DNA from: Arthrobacter endolithicus
GTDB lineage: Bacteria; Actinomycetota; Actinomycetes; Actinomycetales; Micrococcaceae
Assembly: GCF_026627425.1 (NCBI RefSeq)
Contig: NZ_JAPNLH010000007.1
Span: 124,001 to 188,000 of the forward strand
Direction: 5' to 3'
DNA length: 64,000 nt
The notes beneath the pieces were generated by a model. It saw only the letters and a list, made by a program, of their open reading frames with translations. It was not told where the DNA came from and did no database searches. The position numbers were made by a program, and so were the translations under genes. How positions within the stretch are numbered: position 1 is the first letter of the stretch; every line of letters starts with the position of its first letter. Positions 26,413 to 34,620 of this stretch are shown piece after piece.

Positions 26413-26466
26413 CGCACGCACTGTCCTGACGCACGCACGGTCTTGACGCAAGCACTGTCTTGACGC
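26407..26466 (+). repeat. 17-bp tandem repeat across the phoH2 stop codon
   Basis: About 3.5 units of TCCTGACGCACGCACTG (26407-26423, 26424-26440, 26441-26457, 26458-26466). The TGA of the first unit is the phoH2 stop; later units repeat the stop triplet downstream. Confidence 0.85.
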
Positions 26467-26487
26467 GCCACCAACAGAGGCGGAGAG

Positions 26488-27333
26488 CTATGTGGCGGGG
26501 CCGACGTCCCAGCTGATGTGGCTGCGGACGTCGGTCAAGCCCATGCTGACCTCCACGAACAGATCGTCCAGCATGTATTCGTCGACTCCGAGGACCTTCA
26601 GCCAGTGACCGGCTCCGGCCGTTGGCCCGTCCAGCGACTGGCTGGCCACACAGACCCCGGTGCCGGCATCGATGCGTATGGCAGTGCGTCCCGGATACAG
26701 CAGCGGATGGCCCGGGATGGTCGGGAGATACGTGTGATTGGGCGTCAGGATGCTCTCAAGCGCCGGACGCCCCTCATGTTCGACGTGTTCAATCGGACCC
26801 GGTTCGGCCACATTGGCGAAGGGGTAGTCGAGGGGAACCGGTCTGTCGCCGGCAAGTTCCACCGGGTCCAGCAGCGCCGGGAACCGGCCATCGCCAAAGC
26901 GGGGCTCACCATAGGCCGCCTCGGGTCGGCGGCGGACCAGGCCGTCGTCGTCGTATACCGGCGTGACTAAATGCGCGGGCAGCAGCCAAGGCTTGCGCCG
27001 TCCGCTGATGAACAGGCCGTCCTTGGAATCGTTAATCCCGGTGGTGCTGTAGAGCAGGGTTCCCTCCGGTGCTTCCACTCGGAGGGCCTGTGGCCGGCGC
27101 ACCCAGCAGTTAACCGGCGGGTCGGCCTGCGCGGCGGCGGCTACATCCCGCGGGTCAGCGTCGGCAGCGACCCCTGGGTCCGGCGGGTCGGCCAGGGCCG
27201 CCTGACTGGGGGGTTGGTCCAACGCCCCGACAGACTCCGGGGGCCGGCGAAAGCGTAATTCGAAGCGAAGGCTCTGCCATTTCCACGGCGATGATCTGCA
27301 CAGATCCCTGAAGTGCTCCGCGCCCGCAGTCAT
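26488..27333 (-). CDS. Conserved hypothetical protein, possible LolA/RseB-like fold
   Basis: Unrecognised 281-residue protein without signal peptide or membrane helix. It starts MTAGAEHFRDLCRSSPWKWQSLRFELRF, has an Ala/Asp/Pro-rich linker (about 35-70), then a repetitive beta-type core: CWVRRPQALRVE, TTGINDSKDGLFISGRRKPWLLP, and a C-terminal IRIDAGTGVCVASQSL followed by LKVLGVDEYMLDDLF. The last part recalls the strand pattern of lipoprotein-binding LolA/RseB folds, which is weak inference. The ATG at 27333 is chosen since TAAACT lies 6 bases upstream. Confidence 0.7.
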   Translation of the reverse strand: MTAGAEHFRDLCRSSPWKWQSLRFELRFRRPPESVGALDQPPSQAALADPPDPGVAADADPRDVAAAAQADPPVNCWVRRPQALRVEAPEGTLLYSTTGINDSKDGLFISGRRKPWLLPAHLVTPVYDDDGLVRRRPEAAYGEPRFGDGRFPALLDPVELAGDRPVPLDYPFANVAEPGPIEHVEHEGRPALESILTPNHTYLPTIPGHPLLYPGRTAIRIDAGTGVCVASQSLDGPTAGAGHWLKVLGVDEYMLDDLFVEVSMGLTDVRSHISWDVGPAT

Positions 27334-27339
27334 GTCCAC

Positions 27340-27345
27340 AGTTTA
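27340..27345 (-). promoter_or_regulatory. -10 box of the hypothetical gene (leaderless type)
   Basis: Minus strand TAAACT, 6 bases before ATG 27333; part of a divergent pair with the prepilin peptidase promoter 34 bases away. Confidence 0.55.
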
Positions 27346-27378
27346 CGCCAGCGCCACCGAAGGGTAAGGGCGGTCGCG

Positions 27379-27384
27379 TACTAT
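27379..27384 (+). promoter_or_regulatory. -10 box of the prepilin peptidase gene (leaderless type)
   Basis: TACTAT, 6 bases before ATG 27391. Confidence 0.6.
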
Positions 27385-27390
27385 CGCGTT

Positions 27391-27900
27391 ATGATCACAC
27401 GGCTGGCGGGGCTTTGGGCGAACCACCCACTGGCTGGCTGGCTGGTGCTTTTGGCCTGCGTATACCTGCTGGTGTCCGCGGTGCGTCTGAGCGTGGTCGA
27501 CATTCGTACGCATCGGCTGCCAGATAGGATCATATTTCCATCCTTCGGGGCCGCTTTGGTGCTCCTGCTGGCCGGCAGTCTGCTCGGGGAGGACCCGCGG
27601 TCGGCGCTGCGGACCGTGCTGGGTTCGATGGTGCTCGGCGGCTTTTATCTGCTGCTGCGGCTGATCTACCCGGCCGGCATGGGGCGCGGGGACGTCAAAC
27701 TTGCCGCGCTGCTCGGTCTGTATCTGGGGTATCTGGGGTGGTCACAGGTGCTGTTCGGCATTATGGCCGGATTCGTTTTGGGCGGTCTGTTCGGCCTGGG
27801 GCTGATCGTTACACACCGTGGCAGCGGTAACACGCAGATCCCGTTTGGTCCGTTCATGCTGGCCGGCGCCTTGGCTGTCATGCTGGCCGCCGGCGGTTAG
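27391..27900 (+). CDS. A24 family prepilin peptidase (peptidase domain only)
   Basis: Membrane aspartic protease that would trim type IV pilin-like signal peptides. The 169-residue protein has the first catalytic Asp in SVVDIRTHRLPDRI (about 38) and the second in GMGRGDVKLAALLGLYLG (GxGD, about 97), within six membrane helices. It lacks the N-terminal methylase part of full PilD, as in many actinobacterial enzymes. No pilin or tad gene lies in the window, so the substrate is elsewhere. The upstream open frame is not used because TACTAT sits 6 bases before this ATG. Confidence 0.9.
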   Translation: MITRLAGLWANHPLAGWLVLLACVYLLVSAVRLSVVDIRTHRLPDRIIFPSFGAALVLLLAGSLLGEDPRSALRTVLGSMVLGGFYLLLRLIYPAGMGRGDVKLAALLGLYLGYLGWSQVLFGIMAGFVLGGLFGLGLIVTHRGSGNTQIPFGPFMLAGALAVMLAAGG

Positions 27901-27903
27901 GCT
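27898..27903 (+). promoter_or_regulatory. -10 box of the NUDIX gene (leaderless type)
   Basis: TAGGCT, 5 bases before ATG 27909; its TAG is also the stop codon of the prepilin peptidase. Confidence 0.5.
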
Positions 27904-27908
27904 GGAAC

Positions 27909-28379
27909 ATGCCTACTCCCGGCTTTGTTCTGGCCCTGCGCCAGAAAATCGGCCATGACCTGTTGTGGCTCCCGGGCGTGACGGCGGTGGTGTTCGACGA
28001 CGCCGGTAAGGTGCTGCTGGGGCAGCGCGCCGACACGGGGGACTGGACGCTGATCACCGGCATGCTTGATCCGGGCGAAGAACCGGCCGTGGGGGCCGCC
28101 CGCGAAGTGCTGGAGGAAACCGGCGTGGTGGCCCGGATGGAAGGACTAGTGGCCGTTCACAGCCAAGAGCCGATCACCTTTCCCAACGGAGACCGGTGCC
28201 AGTTCATGAACCTGATTTTTAAGGCGCACTCGGTCTCCGGGGTGGCCCGGGTGAACGACGACGAATCCGTGGCCGTAGGATGGTTTGGACTCGACGAACT
28301 GCCCCCGTTGCGCGCGACGCATCTGCAGCGGCTGCAGTGGGCCCTGGACTTCTCAGGGCAGACACGCTTCCTGCGCTGA
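27909..28379 (+). CDS. NUDIX hydrolase
   Basis: Mg2+-dependent pyrophosphohydrolase of 156 residues; nucleotide clean-up is likely but the substrate is unknown. The Nudix box is complete: GMLDPGEEPAVGAAREVLEETGV (about 55-77, shown here in part by its G, E, RE and EE residues). An N-terminal helix VLALRQKIGHDLLWLPG and a C-terminal WFGLDELPPL complete the fold. Eight bases separate it from the preceding stop. The stop lies in a 16-bp tandem repeat. Confidence 0.92.
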   Translation: MPTPGFVLALRQKIGHDLLWLPGVTAVVFDDAGKVLLGQRADTGDWTLITGMLDPGEEPAVGAAREVLEETGVVARMEGLVAVHSQEPITFPNGDRCQFMNLIFKAHSVSGVARVNDDESVAVGWFGLDELPPLRATHLQRLQWALDFSGQTRFLR

Positions 28380-28423
28380 CGGGTACGGCTGCTGACGGGT
28401 ACGGCTGCTGACGGGTACGGCCG
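28376..28423 (+). repeat. 16-bp tandem repeat across the NUDIX stop codon
   Basis: Three units of CTGACGGGTACGGCTG (28376-28391, 28392-28407, 28408-28423; the last has one change). The first TGA is the stop codon. Confidence 0.85.
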
Positions 28424-28434
28424 ATTTGGGACGG

Positions 28435-29877
28435 CTACTGCGGCGGCCGTGTCATGGACAGTACGTCCAGGGAAATATCCAACTGTTCCTCGGTCAGCTC
28501 CCCGCGCTCCACGAAACCCAGGGCCACAACCGCCTCACGGATGGTCTGCCCTTCCTTGATGGCGTGCTTGGCAATTTTAGCGGCGTTTTCGTAGCCGATG
28601 TACTTATTTAGCGGGGTGACAATGGACGGTGAGGCTTCAGCCAGGAAACGCGCCCGCTCCACATTGGCCTCGATGCCGTCGATCATCTTATCCGCCATCA
28701 CCCGGGTGGAGTTGGCCAGCAGGCGGATGGATTCGAGCAGATTGGCCGCGATCACGGGAATGCCGACATTGAGCTCAAAGGCTCCGTTGGTGCCGGACCA
28801 GGCGACGGTGGCATCGTTGCCGACCACCTGGGCACAGACCTGCAAAACCGCCTCGCAAATCACCGGGTTGACCTTGCCGGGCATGATCGAGGACCCGGGC
28901 TGCAGATCGGGCAGCGATATCTCGCCCAGGCCCGTGTTGGGACCGGATCCAAGCCAGCGCAGGTCATTGCTGATCTTGCTCAGCGACACGGCGATGGTGC
29001 GCAGCTGCCCGGACATTTCCACCAGGCCGTCACGGTTCGCCTGTGCCTCGAAATGGTCGCGCGCCTCGGTCAGCGGCAGGCCGGTGTCCTGGGCCAAAAG
29101 TTCAATAACCCGCTCGGAGAAGCCCTTGGGAGTATTGATGCCGGTGCCCACTGCAGTGCCGCCCAGCGGGACCTCGGCGACCCGGGGGAGGGAGGCGTTA
29201 ATGCGCTCGACGCCGTAGCGCACCTGGGCGGCATATCCTCCGAACTCCTGTCCCAGCGTCACCGGGGTGGCGTCCATCAGGTGCGTACGGCCGGATTTGA
29301 CCACGGTCGCAAACTCGTTCGACTTGCGCTTCAACGACGCTGCCAGGTGTTCCAATGCCGGAATAAGGTCCTTCGTCAGGGCGGACGCCGTGGCCACATG
29401 GACTGAGGTCGGGAAGACGTCATTGGAGGACTGCGATGCATTGACGTGGTCGTTCGGGTGAACGGACTTTTCGCTGCCTGCCGCCTTGAGTGCCCGGTTG
29501 GCCAGCGAGGCGAGGACCTCATTGGCGTTCATGTTGGACGAGGTGCCGGAACCGGTCTGGAAAATGTCGATCGGGAAATCGCCGTCGTACCTTCCGGCGA
29601 TGACCTCCTCGGCGGCGGATTCAATGGCACTGGCCAGTTCGCCGTCAAGCACTCCCAATTCCGCGTTTGCCGTGGCGGCAGCCTTCTTCACGCGGGCCAG
29701 CGCCTCGATGTGCGCGCGCTCCAGAGTGGTCCCGGAAATCGGAAAGTTCTCCACCGCCCGCTGCGTCTGTGCGCCGTACAGGGCGTAGACCGGGACACGG
29801 ACCTCACCCATCGTGTCGTGTTCGATGCGGAACTGCTGATCAGCGGATGCGGTGGCCAGTGCGGAAGTCTCAGTCAT
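28435..29877 (-). CDS. fumC: Class II fumarate hydratase
   Basis: TCA-cycle enzyme interconverting fumarate and malate, iron-independent. The 480-residue protein holds the superfamily signature [11 protein letters not shown] (about 334), the substrate segments [28 protein letters not shown] and [11 protein letters not shown], and ends [14 protein letters not shown]. The ATG has no clear Shine-Dalgarno but TATTCT lies 7 bases upstream. Fumarase, GlpX and DUF4245 occur together as in Rv1098c-Rv1100. Confidence 0.97.
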   Translation of the reverse strand: MTETSALATASADQQFRIEHDTMGEVRVPVYALYGAQTQRAVENFPISGTTLERAHIEALARVKKAAATANAELGVLDGELASAIESAAEEVIAGRYDGDFPIDIFQTGSGTSSNMNANEVLASLANRALKAAGSEKSVHPNDHVNASQSSNDVFPTSVHVATASALTKDLIPALEHLAASLKRKSNEFATVVKSGRTHLMDATPVTLGQEFGGYAAQVRYGVERINASLPRVAEVPLGGTAVGTGINTPKGFSERVIELLAQDTGLPLTEARDHFEAQANRDGLVEMSGQLRTIAVSLSKISNDLRWLGSGPNTGLGEISLPDLQPGSSIMPGKVNPVICEAVLQVCAQVVGNDATVAWSGTNGAFELNVGIPVIAANLLESIRLLANSTRVMADKMIDGIEANVERARFLAEASPSIVTPLNKYIGYENAAKIAKHAIKEGQTIREAVVALGFVERGELTEEQLDISLDVLSMTRPPQ

Positions 29878-29884
29878 GACGTCA

Positions 29885-29890
29885 AGAATA
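29885..29890 (-). promoter_or_regulatory. -10 box of fumC (leaderless type)
   Basis: Minus strand TATTCT, 7 bases before ATG 29877. Confidence 0.55.
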
Positions 29891-29945
29891 CCGCTTCGGC
29901 GCCGAGGCCCTCGACGGATGCTGCAAGCTGATGGAGACTGGGAAC

Positions 29946-30806
29946 GTGCCCGAGCTCCCCGAGATCCATGCCCTCGCCGCGGAGCTGGACGCCCATCTCG
30001 CCGGGCGCACCGTTAATCGGCTGGACATCCTGGCGGTCGCCGCGCTGAAGACCTACGATCCGCCCATCTCGGCACTGGCCGGTCAGGTGGTGCGCGCTGT
30101 GACGCGCCGCGGCAAATATCTGGACATCAGCATCGGTGAGATACATCTGGTGCTGCATCTCGCGCGGGCAGGCTGGATCCGATGGCGCGAGGGGAGTCCT
30201 GTACCCTCGGTTCGCCCGGGCAGGGGCCCGCTTGCCGCCCGACTGGTGCTCGACGACGGGTCAGGCATCGACATCACCGAGGAGGGCACCAAAAAGAGTC
30301 TCGCCATCTTCGTGGTCGGTGAACCCGCAGATGTGCCGGGCATCGCCAGGTTGGGACCCGACCCCCTGAGCGCGGAATTCACCAAGGGGACGTTCCTTGG
30401 CATTCTCACTGCGGCGGGGCGGTCGCAGATTAAGGGTGTGTTGCGCAACCAGGGGATCATCGCCGGCATTGGCAACGCCTACTCCGATGAGATTCTGCAC
30501 GCCGCCAAAATGTCGCCCTTTCGGCCGGCCTCGATGAGCGCGGAGGAAGGTTCGCTGCTGTTCGACGCGATGCAGGCGACGCTGCTGACCGCAATCTCGC
30601 GCTCAACGGGGCTTGCCGCCTCCGAGCTCAAGCGGGAAAAGAAATCCGGGATGCAGGTGCACGGCCGAACAGGTCAGAGGTGCCCCGTATGCGGCGATAC
30701 CGTTCGCCAAGTGATCTTCGCTGACTCGGCTCTGCAGTACTGCCCCACCTGCCAGACCGGTGGGAAGCCGTTGGCGGACCGAGGGCTGTCGCGGCTGCTG
30801 AAGTGA
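29946..30806 (+). CDS. Fpg/Nei family DNA glycosylase-AP lyase
   Basis: Base-excision repair enzyme, 286 residues. GTG 29946 gives [10 protein letters not shown], so Pro2 is the N-terminal nucleophile after Met removal and Glu3 the second catalytic residue; the longer frame would bury them. The helix-two-turn-helix (about 150-200) has [15 protein letters not shown], and the C-terminal zinc finger has RCPVCGDTV and YCPTCQTGG. Whether it prefers oxidised purines (Fpg) or pyrimidines (Nei) cannot be read from the sequence. Confidence 0.94.
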   Translation: MPELPEIHALAAELDAHLAGRTVNRLDILAVAALKTYDPPISALAGQVVRAVTRRGKYLDISIGEIHLVLHLARAGWIRWREGSPVPSVRPGRGPLAARLVLDDGSGIDITEEGTKKSLAIFVVGEPADVPGIARLGPDPLSAEFTKGTFLGILTAAGRSQIKGVLRNQGIIAGIGNAYSDEILHAAKMSPFRPASMSAEEGSLLFDAMQATLLTAISRSTGLAASELKREKKSGMQVHGRTGQRCPVCGDTVRQVIFADSALQYCPTCQTGGKPLADRGLSRLLK

Positions 30807-30840
30807 GATGTGCGACGTCGGGCGGCCGCAGCGGCCCGCG

Positions 30841-31491
30841 TCAGAGGGTACCGAAATTGGAGACCAGGTCCGCTCGCCCCTCCTGCAGCCGGTAGGCAAG
30901 GCCGACGACGGCGGTCCGGTGCTCTGCGACGGCGGAGGCAATGATCGGGGAGTTCTCCACCAGCCGCTGGGCCGTCTGCCGGACGTGCTCCACCACCATG
31001 TCGTTGACGTCGTGCTGGTCCCGGCGCAGGGACGTCAGTACCGAAGGGGTGATTCGTTCCACCAAATCGCGAATAAACCCGGCCGGCATGTCTCCGGTCT
31101 CCACCGCACCCTTGGTGGCCGTGACCGCCCCGCAGCTGTCATGACCCAAGATGACGATCAGTGGAACCCGCAGGTAGGCGATGCTGTATTCCAGCGAGCC
31201 GAGCACCGTGTTATCAATCACATGGCCCGCGGTGCGGACCACGAAGGCATCGCCCAGACCCAGATCGAAGATGATTTCCGCTGCCAGCCGGGAATCCGAA
31301 CAGCCAAAAATTACGGCGAAAGGATTCTGCGAGTTCACCAGCGTGGCACGGTGCGAGGCATCCTGGTTCGGATGCGAGGACGTGCCGTTCACGAACCGCA
31401 GATTACCGTCACTGAGCTTTTTCCAGGCCTCGGCAGGGGTCAGCAGGTCAGCGGACGGTGCACGCTCACCGCTGTCTTCCGGGCCGCTCAC
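30841..31491 (-). CDS. Beta-class carbonic anhydrase
   Basis: Zn enzyme hydrating CO2 to bicarbonate, 216 residues. Zinc ligands are in VIFGCSDSRLAAEIIF (Cys and the Asp/Arg dyad) and ILGHDSCGAVTAT (His and Cys, about 118-121). The start overlaps the upstream DUF4245 stop by 4 bases (ATGA on the minus strand), so the two are co-translated. Bicarbonate supply for carboxylases is the usual role. Confidence 0.96.
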   Translation of the reverse strand: MSGPEDSGERAPSADLLTPAEAWKKLSDGNLRFVNGTSSHPNQDASHRATLVNSQNPFAVIFGCSDSRLAAEIIFDLGLGDAFVVRTAGHVIDNTVLGSLEYSIAYLRVPLIVILGHDSCGAVTATKGAVETGDMPAGFIRDLVERITPSVLTSLRRDQHDVNDMVVEHVRQTAQRLVENSPIIASAVAEHRTAVVGLAYRLQEGRADLVSNFGTL

Positions 31492-32195
31492 TTGGCGCTC
31501 CCCGCAGTGGGCAAAGCCGTGCCGGTGGCCGTGCCGGTGGGAGTGCCGGTGGCAGGGGCATCGAGCTGTATATCGGTGGAGGCAATCGCCGCGGCACCGA
31601 GCACGTCGAAGTCTGTCAGGGGTGCGCTTCCGGTCAGGATCATTGTTGTACCTCGGTAGGGGAGGATCAGCGATTTATCTGATCCGGGTTTGTCGCGGAG
31701 CTCCCAGCTGTGCGCTCCGATTTGCCGTTCTCCGGTGATCGGGGCATTGTTGGCGTTCTGCGCCAACCAGCTGGGATTAGCGTGCGCGCTTTGCTTGAGC
31801 GAGATGAACTGCCCGGACGGCGAGACATAGCCGACCTCCCAGAAGGCCACCCCGTCCGCTCCGGCTGATTTCCAGCGTGCGTAGTTGACGCTCCAGCCTT
31901 GCGGCAGCGCCGCCGATGCGGGGGCAAAACCGGCCGCGTCCCTGGCTTGGGCGGCTATGACAGGGACATCAACGTCGGGGCGGTAGACGGACGCATTCTG
32001 GTGCGCGTTAAGTAAAATGACGGGAAGCACGACGGCGAGTGTCACCAACAGCGCCAGAACCATGCCCATGATCGAAGCATTGGCACGTTTGGCGGCCGAC
32101 GCTCCAATAACCGGCCTGACCTCGAGGGCAGGTTTTTCCGGTTCCTGGGCGGGGAGAACGTCCGCTGGCGAACCATTGTCTTGTATAGGCGTCAC
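31488..32195 (-). CDS. DUF4245 domain-containing membrane protein
   Basis: Bitopic protein of unknown function equivalent to Rv1100. From GTG 32195 it has 235 residues: a cytoplasmic N-terminus (about 1-45), one membrane helix (MGMVLALLVTLAVVLPVILL) and an extracytoplasmic domain with LPQGWSVNYARWKSAGADGVAFWEVGYV and SWELRDKPGSDKSL. The C-terminal tail is a Thr-Gly-Pro repeat encoded by a 12-bp tandem repeat. An ATG six codons upstream (32213) is an alternative; the GTG is preferred because GATTAT lies 6 bases before it. Confidence 0.88.
   Translation of the reverse strand: MTPIQDNGSPADVLPAQEPEKPALEVRPVIGASAAKRANASIMGMVLALLVTLAVVLPVILLNAHQNASVYRPDVDVPVIAAQARDAAGFAPASAALPQGWSVNYARWKSAGADGVAFWEVGYVSPSGQFISLKQSAHANPSWLAQNANNAPITGERQIGAHSWELRDKPGSDKSLILPYRGTTMILTGSAPLTDFDVLGAAAIASTDIQLDAPATGTPTGTATGTALPTAGSAK
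31519..31554 (-). repeat. 12-bp tandem repeat at the 3' end of the DUF4245 gene
   Basis: Three units of the GTGCCGGTGGCC type (+ strand, 31519-31530, 31531-31542, 31543-31554) encode the Gly-Thr-Pro/Ala-Thr tail. Confidence 0.8.
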
Positions 32196-32201
32196 AGTTC
32201 C

Positions 32202-32207
32202 ATAATC
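32202..32207 (-). promoter_or_regulatory. -10 box of the DUF4245 gene (leaderless type)
   Basis: Minus strand GATTAT, 6 bases before GTG 32195. Confidence 0.45.
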
Positions 32208-32272
32208 CACCATTCGGGGCCGGTTCACATCTTCACCGGCGGCGGGCTGGCACCTCGGGCCCGGCGGCCAAC

Positions 32273-32278
32273 TATGAT
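32273..32278 (+). promoter_or_regulatory. Candidate -10 box of glpX
   Basis: TATGAT, giving a leader of about 75 bases before GTG 32360. The leader contains a small hairpin CCGCA-AAAG-TGCGG (about 32294-32307). Confidence 0.45.
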
Positions 32279-32359
32279 GAAGACTGACCGGTCCCCGCAA
32301 AAGTGCGGAGTCCGGTGCCCATTCATAACAGTCAGCACAACTCAAAGATGAGGTCATTC

Positions 32360-33397
32360 GTGTCCGAGAACAACGACGATGCTCAGTATTCCACCCTTTC
32401 CCCCGCCCTGGCCGTGGGAGATGACGAGCCAGACCGCAACCTTGCGCTCGAACTGGTCCGGGTCACGGAAGCCGCCGCAATAGCCGGCGGCCACTGGGTC
32501 GGTTTCGGAGACAAGAACAAGGCCGACGGCGCCGCCGTCGATGCGATGCGCTCGCTGCTGTCGACGGTTCACTTCAACGGGATTGTGGTGATCGGGGAGG
32601 GCGAGAAGGATGAAGCGCCCATGCTCTTCAACGGCGAGCAAGTCGGGGACGGCTCCGGCCCCGAGTGCGACGTGGCCGTCGACCCCATCGATGGCACCCG
32701 GCTGTGCGCACTGGGCATCAACAACGCTCTTGCGGTGCTGGCCGTGGCCGAGCGAGGCACCATGTTCGATCCTTCTGCCGTGTTCTACATGGAGAAGCTG
32801 GTCACCGGACCGGAAGCCGCCGACGTCGTCGACCTTCGGCTGCCGGTCAAGGAAAACCTTCGTCTGATCGCCAAGGCCAAGGGTGTGAAGGTCAATGCGC
32901 TGACCGTCATGGTGCTTGACCGCGACAGGCACCGTCCGCTGGTGCAGGAAATCCGCGATTCGGGCGCGCGCACCAAGATGATCATGGACGGCGACGTCGC
33001 CGGCGCCATCGCCGCGGCCCGCACCGGGACCGGTGTGGATGCCCTGATGGGGATCGGCGGCACCCCCGAAGGCATCGTTTCCGCCTGCGCGATCAAGACC
33101 CTGGGCGGCGTGATTCAGGGACGGTTGTGGCCCACCAGCGACGAGGAGAAGCAGAAAGCGCTGGACGCCGGGCATGACCTGGATCGCGTTCTGTCGACCC
33201 ATGATTTGGTCCGCAGCGACAACTGCTACTTCGCCGCGACGGGAATCACCGATGGTGACCTGCTCCGCGGGGTGCGCTACGACAAGAACAAGGTACTCAC
33301 CCAGTCGATCGTGATGCGCTCGAAGTCCGGTACCATCCGCTTCGTTGACGGTGAGCACCAGTCACACAAATGGGAGTCCTACGCCAGAATGGCCTAA
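32360..33397 (+). CDS. glpX: Class II fructose-1,6-bisphosphatase
   Basis: Gluconeogenic phosphatase giving fructose-6-phosphate. GTG 32360 is chosen because GAGG lies 6 bases upstream; it gives 345 residues, the normal GlpX length. Metal and substrate motifs: [22 protein letters not shown] (about 92-102), [18 protein letters not shown] and [16 protein letters not shown]. Upstream ATG codons at 32303 and 32348 are in frame but lack good sites. The main mycobacterial FBPase is of this class. Confidence 0.96.
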   Translation: MSENNDDAQYSTLSPALAVGDDEPDRNLALELVRVTEAAAIAGGHWVGFGDKNKADGAAVDAMRSLLSTVHFNGIVVIGEGEKDEAPMLFNGEQVGDGSGPECDVAVDPIDGTRLCALGINNALAVLAVAERGTMFDPSAVFYMEKLVTGPEAADVVDLRLPVKENLRLIAKAKGVKVNALTVMVLDRDRHRPLVQEIRDSGARTKMIMDGDVAGAIAAARTGTGVDALMGIGGTPEGIVSACAIKTLGGVIQGRLWPTSDEEKQKALDAGHDLDRVLSTHDLVRSDNCYFAATGITDGDLLRGVRYDKNKVLTQSIVMRSKSGTIRFVDGEHQSHKWESYARMA

Positions 33398-33497
33398 CGG
33401 GCCAGGGTCAGGAGAGGGCGGGGGTTGGTAGCAGTTTGCGGGCGGGCGCGGGACGGCGGGGATTCGGGTGGTTTTCCGTGGGGCCGTGCACGCCGGA

Positions 33498-33503
33498 TAG
33501 GCT
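33498..33503 (+). promoter_or_regulatory. -10 box of the FemAB gene (leaderless type)
   Basis: TAGGCT, 7 bases before ATG 33511. Confidence 0.5.
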
Positions 33504-33510
33504 TGCTGCT

Positions 33511-34572
33511 ATGACTTTAAGCGTTGAACAGTGCACCGACAGGACCGAGTGGGATGCCGCGGTGAATGCCGGGCGGGGCCACCCAATGCAGCTGTGGGGC
33601 TGGGGCCAGACGAAGGCGGCGCACAACTGGTCCGTTGACCGGGTGCTGGTCCACGACGAAGGGGGCACTCTTGTCGGCTCCGCCCAGCTGCTGTTCCGGC
33701 GCCTGCCGTTTCCCTTTCGCTCCCTTGCCTACATCCCGCGCGGCCCGCAGTCGACGGAGGGTTCAAGCACCGAGGTACTGAACGCCGTCGCCGATTATGT
33801 GGCGCTGACGCATGGTTCAGTGGTGTTAAGCATTGAACCTGACTGGGATCTGGACTCGCCCGGTGCTGTGGCGCTGTTGGCGGGCGGCTGGCGGCGGACG
33901 GAGAGCACCATTCTGATGGGGCGCACATTGATCTTGGATCTGCACCGCTCCGAGGATGAACTGCTCGCCGGGATGACGAAGAAAACCCGGCAGTACATCC
34001 GTAAATCCGGCAGGGAGGCGCTGCACTACCGCCAGGTCAGCCGCGAGGAAGTGCCGCAGTGCCTCGCCGTCTACCGGCTTACGGCCGATCGCGCCGGATT
34101 CGGCATCCACTCCGATGCCTATTATCTGGATATATTCGACAATCTGGGGGAGGGGTCTGCGGTATTTGCTGCCTTCGACGGCGACGCAGTAGTGGCCTTC
34201 CTGTGGCTCGCCGCCAGCGGGACGACCGCCTTCGAGCTCTACGGCGGGATGAACGACGTCGGGCAGAATCTGCGGGCCAACTTCACACTCAAGTGGACGG
34301 CCATTATGGCGATGAAGCAGCGCGGGGTCTCCCGCTATGACTTCAACGGGCTCCTGAACGACGGCGTTTCGAAATTCAAAATCGGGTTTGCGGACCATGA
34401 AAATCTGTTGGCGGGGACCTGGGACAAGCCGCTCTCGCCGCTCTACCCGGTCTACGCCAGGGCCCTGCCGCTGGCCCGCAAGGCCGTGAAGAAGTCGGGG
34501 AAGCTCGTTTCCCGGGTGCCGGCTGTGCTTGCGGGGCTTCGCAAAAGGGTGGGCGCCGCCCCACCTAAGTAG
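33511..34572 (+). CDS. FemAB-type peptidoglycan bridge aminoacyltransferase
   Basis: GNAT-fold enzyme, 353 residues, that adds amino acids to the lipid II stem peptide. Features: GHPMQLWGWGQTKAAHNW, SLAYIPRGPQS, KKTRQYIRKSGREALHYR (the Fem tRNA/lipid II-binding stretch), and LYGGMNDVGQNLRANFTLKW with YDFNGLLNDGVSKFKIGF, which are hallmark FemX segments. The C-terminal basic region lacks the seryl-tRNA-synthetase-like coiled-coil arm of staphylococcal FemA. The cross-bridge residue cannot be told. It ends in a hairpin shared with manA. Confidence 0.92.
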   Translation: MTLSVEQCTDRTEWDAAVNAGRGHPMQLWGWGQTKAAHNWSVDRVLVHDEGGTLVGSAQLLFRRLPFPFRSLAYIPRGPQSTEGSSTEVLNAVADYVALTHGSVVLSIEPDWDLDSPGAVALLAGGWRRTESTILMGRTLILDLHRSEDELLAGMTKKTRQYIRKSGREALHYRQVSREEVPQCLAVYRLTADRAGFGIHSDAYYLDIFDNLGEGSAVFAAFDGDAVVAFLWLAASGTTAFELYGGMNDVGQNLRANFTLKWTAIMAMKQRGVSRYDFNGLLNDGVSKFKIGFADHENLLAGTWDKPLSPLYPVYARALPLARKAVKKSGKLVSRVPAVLAGLRKRVGAAPPK

Positions 34573-34620
34573 CAGCAGGTGCACGCAAAACACGAAATGT
34601 GTGCAGCTGCCGCTACTTAG
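34565..34620. terminator. Hairpin containing both stop codons of convergent femAB and manA
   Basis: CTAAGTAGC (34565-34573) pairs with GCTACTTAG (34612-34620), continuing inward through GCAG/CTGC and TGCAC/GTGCA with two mismatches. The femAB TAG (34570-34572) and the manA TAA (34617-34619) lie in opposite arms. No T-tract. Confidence 0.65.

Noticed and set aside
28376-28423. CRISPR array
   Set aside because: Units are directly adjacent 16-bp tandem copies without spacers; the same holds for the phoH2-end repeat.
32354-33358. 334-codon open frame opposite glpX
   Set aside because: Antisense to a gene with clear GlpX motifs; translation is compositionally random.
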